A stretch of 8,740 bases of DNA from Planctomycetota bacterium (GTDB lineage: Bacteria > Patescibacteriota > Patescibacteriia > Patescibacteriales > UBA12465): positions 1 to 8,740 of the forward strand of contig JALOQQ010000046.1 in the NCBI GenBank assembly GCA_025453315.1, given 5' to 3'. Position numbers and translations under genes: made by a program. Below the pieces are notes generated by a model that saw only the letters and a list, made by a program, of their open reading frames with translations, did not search any database and was not told the origin of the DNA. Below, one piece after another: positions 6,393 to 8,740 of this stretch (positions within the stretch are counted from its first letter, which is position 1; each line of letters starts with the position of its first letter).

Positions 6393-6742
6393 AAAAAATT
6401 ATTAATTTAATAGTTGTCTTAACTTTTATTAATATTAGTTATCTGGCCGCCCAAGAGCAAAATACTAAAATATTAAAAGTTAATGGTGGAATATTTATTG
6501 GAACAAATAACGATTATTTTCTTTTGGCTTTTTCTGGTCCAAGATTAACTACCACGCTAAAAGATAAGTATGAAATAAGTTTAACTGGCATGCCTGGTCT
6601 TATTATAAAAAAAGAAGTTTTACCGATCTTGGCTTTTAGTCTTAATGTGGGAAATAAAAAAATAAAGGCCGGATTAGGGACATTCTATTTGGCTTCTAAA
6701 AAACAATGGGTCTTATTACCAGTATTAGGTTATATGTTTTAA
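6389..6742 (+). CDS. Small secreted beta-rich protein of unknown function
   Basis: I do not recognise a named family. The 117 residues open with a clear signal peptide: KK at 2-3, a hydrophobic core to about 18, and a likely cleavage around SYLAAQE (17-23). The mature part (about 95 residues) has no cysteine. It reads as a run of amphipathic or hydrophobic strands joined by short turns: GGIFIGTNNDYFLLAFSG, RLTTTLKDKYEISLTG, LPILAFSLNVGNKKIKAGLG, TFYLASKKQWVLLPVLGYMF. The signal-peptide style (ending AAQE) and the terminal aromatic residue resemble small outer-membrane beta proteins of Bacteroidetes, which would be foreign to a cell without a typical outer membrane; this is an impression, not a match. 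Its ATG overlaps the radical SAM stop, so the two are co-translated and may act together. Its last two codons and stop begin a 30-bp tandem repeat. Confidence 0.75.
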   Translation: MKKIINLIVVLTFINISYLAAQEQNTKILKVNGGIFIGTNNDYFLLAFSGPRLTTTLKDKYEISLTGMPGLIIKKEVLPILAFSLNVGNKKIKAGLGTFYLASKKQWVLLPVLGYMF

Positions 6743-6823
6743 TAAATACTAATGTTAAGTTGGATGTTTTAATAAATAACAGTGTTAAACTGGATGTTTT
6801 AATAAATAATATTAATTAAAACA
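6734..6823 (+). repeat. Three 30-bp tandem repeats starting at the 3' end of the small secreted gene
   Basis: Units start at 6734, 6764 and 6794, each opening with the same 15 bases atgttttaataaata. The rest of units 1 and 2 agrees at 12 of 15 positions (ctaatgttaagttgg and acagtgttaaactgg); unit 3 has diverged after the shared word. The first ATG-TTT-TAA is the Met-Phe-stop end of the gene, so copies 2 and 3 look like duplications of its 3' end. No coding role is likely. Confidence 0.85.
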
Positions 6824-6854
6824 AAAAGAATCGCTTTAAAACGATTCTTTTTTT
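6823..6854 (+). terminator. Terminator of the radical SAM operon, usable from both sides
   Basis: aaaaagaatcg (6823-6833) pairs with cgattcttttt (6842-6852) around the 8-nt loop ctttaaaa, followed by T residues to 6854. In the minus direction the hairpin is followed by TTTTTGTTTT, so it can also stop transcripts of the DUF192 gene, whose stop codon lies about 110 nt away. Confidence 0.85.
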
Positions 6855-6884
6855 ATATTCTTTTTTTTATATTCTTTTTTTTAT
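6844..6884. repeat. Expanded T-tract: three copies of attc-T(7-8)-at
   Basis: Units of 13-14 bp at 6844-6856, 6857-6870 and 6871-6884 repeat the terminator's right arm end plus its T-tract, with a degenerate fourth copy after that. Slippage duplication is the likely origin. The remaining gap to 6962 is AT-rich and holds an AT-only 8-bp inverted repeat (ttttattt 6931-6938, aaataaaa 6942-6949), too weak to call a terminator. Confidence 0.7.
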
Positions 6885-6962
6885 ATTTTTATTCTTTATT
6901 TTTAATAATCCTGTCTACTAAATTTAACAATTTTATTTACTAAATAAAACTCGTTTATTAAA

Positions 6963-7433
6963 TTAATAACCAACAATTGAACCCACCTTCACTTTATTCT
7001 TCTGACACCAACCCGCATTAAGTTCCAAAACTGAATCAACCACTCCACCGCTTTGATAAGTATTTTTATAATCTTCTCCTTCAGGTGGCAGATTTTCTGA
7101 TATATTTATTACTTTGTGATTATTAATCCAAACAATATCTAAAGGAAAATTCATATTACGCATTACAAAAGAACGTTCTTTTTTTTCGGAAAATAAAAAA
7201 AGCATACCACAATCTTGGCAAAGACTTTCTCTATTACTAAGGCCCTGATAAGCCTTATGAGGAGTGTCGGCCAATTCCACTTTAACCACTTTATGGTTTA
7301 CAAAAACATAATCAATCTTCTTATGATCTTGTAAAAAATACCAAACTCCAATACTGGCTAATAAAAAAATTATAAGCCAAAGCCAAAATCTTCTTTGCCG
7401 ATGTTTGTCGCGTGGATGAGTAGGAAGAAACAT
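6963..7433 (-). CDS. Membrane-anchored DUF192 family protein
   Basis: DUF192 proteins are small, mostly exported domains of unknown biochemical role, common in bacteria and archaea. A basic N-terminus (residues 1-15, rich in R, K and H) is followed by one transmembrane segment at about 16-34 (FWLWLIIFLLASIGVWYFL), with no lipobox. This suggests an anchor with the domain outside the membrane. The domain covers about 48-156 and shows the family pattern: VELADTPHKAYQGLSNRESL (52-71), CGMLFLF, FVMRNMNFPLDIVWI (89-103) and VLELNAGWCQKNKVKVG (135-151). Cysteines at 72, 75 and 143 are present. The length of 156 fits a full domain plus anchor. A perfect TATAAT lies 22 bp before the ATG and there is no Shine-Dalgarno, so it may be nearly leaderless, or read through from the pilin-FISUMP gene 54 nt upstream on the same strand. 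The bidirectional hairpin at 6823-6854 may end it. Confidence 0.92.
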   Translation of the reverse strand: MFLPTHPRDKHRQRRFWLWLIIFLLASIGVWYFLQDHKKIDYVFVNHKVVKVELADTPHKAYQGLSNRESLCQDCGMLFLFSEKKERSFVMRNMNFPLDIVWINNHKVINISENLPPEGEDYKNTYQSGGVVDSVLELNAGWCQKNKVKVGSIVGY

Positions 7434-7454
7434 ATTTAGAGAAATACAATAATA

Positions 7455-7460
7455 ATTATA
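7455..7460 (-). promoter_or_regulatory. -10 box of the DUF192 gene
   Basis: A perfect TATAAT on the minus strand would start transcription near 7448, about 15 nt before the ATG at 7433. No good -35 is found at 16-18 bp, so the call is tentative. It lies in the 54-bp gap after the pilin-FISUMP stop codon, where I see no terminator hairpin. Confidence 0.4.
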
Positions 7461-7487
7461 AATTAATAGTCAGAACAGTCTAATTTA

Positions 7488-7778
7488 TTAGTCCTTGAGA
7501 CAACGAACAGAAAACCCGTTCGCTCCGTTAATGCCATTGCCGTTGAGGTCAGGATCACCGGAGTACAAGTAACCGCCCCAAGCGAGCAAGGGATCACCAG
7601 AGTAAGGCGTCGCTAACCAGAAGAGAGCGCCACTGCCCTGATTGCCGAAAGAACCATTGCCCAAATCGCGGTAGCCAACAGGAAGAGCGGAAAAACCATA
7701 TTCATCAGTCTTGGTACTAGGAGTATTCCAGTTACTAGTAGCTTTTAATCTCTCGCCAGCATAGAAACAGTCATTATT
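7488..7778 (-). pseudogene. Out-of-frame C-terminal part of the pilin-FISUMP gene
   Basis: This stretch is the missing end of the FISUMP domain, in another reading frame from the gene's upstream part. It encodes 96 residues from NNDCFYAGERLKATSNWN through KTDEYGFSALPVGYRD, SGALFWLATPYS and NGANGFSVRCLKD to a TAA at 7488-7490. GFSALPVGYRD and the GFSVRCLKD ending are characteristic of this domain family, so the two frames clearly belonged to one gene. It has no start signal of its own. With the frame restored, the protein would continue directly from the conserved GWHVP region. The break coincides with a tandem ACAAT pair (7776-7785). It may be a true disruption, phase variation, programmed frameshifting or an assembly error. 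Confidence 0.85.
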
Positions 7779-8740
7779 GTATTGTTAGCTAAAACATTTA
7801 TATCATCTAATGTAGGAACGTGCCAACCGCTCGGACAAATACCTTGATGAACGACATTAATCGTTTGATTGCCACTGGTTGGACAATTAAGAGTATAGGT
7901 GCCGTTACCATTGTCAGTTGAAGTTGCATTATTACAATCAGCTGGTAAATTCATTACCTCGGCCCACTCATAGAGAGCGCCATAGGTATTACAATTAGTG
8001 ATGTCACCACCATTGGTATTAGTAGGATCATAACAATACCTTTGAATACCATTAGCTCCTTGACATGACCATTGGCCAGAATTAATTTCCAAACAATCAT
8101 CGTTAGCATTACCAGAATCATAACCATCGGCATCAGCAGCACTGCCAATATATTGTCCCACATTTAAATTCTTAGCCATCCAGATTTGCGGAGTGGTGGT
8201 GCTAATCTTAACCCAGGGATAAACTTGATTATCTCTAGAATCTGTAAAGTTACCAGAGGTGCCAGCAAATTGATCAATACAGGTAACATTATCAATGTCG
8301 CAAACAGGAGTTCCTCCGGAACAGGTATTGGGGCAAGTACCGGAACAGCCATCGCTGCCGCCACATTTACCAAAACAACTTGGCGTGCAAGATCCGCCAC
8401 CATTTCCTACCCCATACAATTGGGCTGGCGTAGCGATATTAGCTCCCTTTGGTATTTCTTGAGACTTACCGCCTAAACAATAAGAGAGAGTATAGGTAGA
8501 AGAGTTTTCTGAATCATAGGTATAAGCATTATTAGAAGAGGTACAATCACCATCAGCTGGAATAGGGGCAGATGGGATTTGGTTGATATAGGTCTTTACT
8601 TGGCCACTCTGAGGGTCGGTATAGGAGAGAGTTTCTCCGGCAACAAAGGCTGAAGCCGGAGGATAACCGTTAGCGTCATTATAATAGAGTTCGAGAGCAG
8701 TTTTGAGTTGTTTAACATCGGCTATACGTTTAGCATCACG
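7745..8740 (-). CDS. Pilin-like / Cys-rich / FISUMP surface protein, cut by window edge and frameshifted
   Basis: The reading frame is open from the right edge, so the true start is outside. The first visible residues, RDAKRIADVKQLKTALELYY followed by NDANGYP, match the region just after the hydrophobic helix of type IV pilin-like proteins and pseudopilins. The prepilin leader and helix should lie within about 100 bp beyond the edge. Residues 30-107 form a Ser/Thr-rich stretch. Residues 118-155 are Cys-rich (SCTPSCFGKCGGSDGCSGTC, then VCDIDNVTC), probably disulfide-bonded. From about residue 165 comes a Fibrobacter succinogenes major paralogous (FISUMP) domain: YPWVKI, IWMAKNLNVGQY, NTYGALYEWAEVMN and ICPSGWHVPTLDD. 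After LANN the frame runs into a stop at 7745, where the normal domain would continue for about 96 more residues in the next frame. By eye it is GC-richer than its neighbours. It is likely displayed on the surface, perhaps in a pilus, as an adhesin; this role is inferred. Confidence 0.85.
   Translation of the reverse strand, partial: RDAKRIADVKQLKTALELYYNDANGYPPASAFVAGETLSYTDPQSGQVKTYINQIPSAPIPADGDCTSSNNAYTYDSENSSTYTLSYCLGGKSQEIPKGANIATPAQLYGVGNGGGSCTPSCFGKCGGSDGCSGTCPNTCSGGTPVCDIDNVTCIDQFAGTSGNFTDSRDNQVYPWVKISTTTPQIWMAKNLNVGQYIGSAADADGYDSGNANDDCLEINSGQWSCQGANGIQRYCYDPTNTNGGDITNCNTYGALYEWAEVMNLPADCNNATSTDNGNGTYTLNCPTSGNQTINVVHQGICPSGWHVPTLDDINVLANNTIMTVSMLARD
7776..7785 (-). repeat. Tandem ACAAT pair at the FISUMP frameshift
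   Basis: On the minus strand ACAAT occurs twice in a row (7785-7781 and 7780-7776). Removing one copy changes the local reading from LANNTIMTVSM-stop to LANNNDCFYAGERL and joins both halves of the domain in one frame. A five-base duplication would therefore fully explain the shift, although loss of one base after AC at 7779-7780 would do so too. Confidence 0.8.

Noticed and set aside
6764..6802. Met-Phe-stop mini-reading frames in repeat copies 2 and 3
   Set aside because: They are copies of the end of the preceding gene; two-codon frames carry no coding signal.
8186..8476. Plus-strand open frame of 96 codons, and minus-strand frames at 7954-8163 and 8164-8403
   Set aside because: All overlap the pilin-FISUMP frame, which carries the recognisable motifs; these are shadows of it.

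Overview
This AT-rich, gene-dense window looks like part of a Candidate Phyla Radiation (Patescibacteria) genome. The evidence is indirect: a pilin-type N-terminal segment fused to a Fibrobacter-type major paralogous (FISUMP) domain, a TrmB-like regulator in a bacterial gene set, a membrane-anchored DUF192 protein, and few Shine-Dalgarno sequences. TGA is used as a normal stop (radical SAM gene), so the lineages that recode TGA as glycine are unlikely. No taxonomic marker gene is present, so this assignment is an inference.

Layout. From the left edge to about 4.9 kb every gene reads leftward (minus strand): the 5' three quarters of lysS (class II lysyl-tRNA synthetase); a 156-residue protein I do not recognise, with its own promoter, the only strong Shine-Dalgarno I found, and a terminator; greA (transcript cleavage factor) with its own terminator; a 12-TM-class O-antigen ligase/polymerase-like protein; and a TrmB-like transcription regulator. 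The regulator and the O-antigen-ligase-like gene look like one operon behind a very good promoter. A short divergent region (about 4890-5036) separates this from a plus-strand pair: a B12-binding-type radical SAM protein with an unusual CX8CX2C cluster motif, and a small secreted beta-rich protein whose start overlaps the radical SAM stop by ATGA. The pair ends in a 30-bp tandem repeat that begins at the last codons of the small gene, then a hairpin terminator with an expanded T-rich tail. The right end is again minus strand: a DUF192 protein and a pilin/Cys-rich/FISUMP surface protein. The latter runs off the right edge and carries a frameshift at a tandem ACAAT duplication.

How it fits together. 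lysS and greA are housekeeping genes in separate units. The centre is a plausible small surface module: a regulator with a dyad over its own start site, a polytopic glycan ligase-like enzyme, a divergently transcribed radical SAM enzyme and a translationally coupled exported protein. The neighbouring pilin-like protein is a candidate cell-surface adhesin. No functional link between these has been shown; it rests on position only. Four minus-strand promoters with near-consensus -35/-10 boxes and exactly 17-bp spacers could be read by eye, which makes the transcription-unit map fairly firm.
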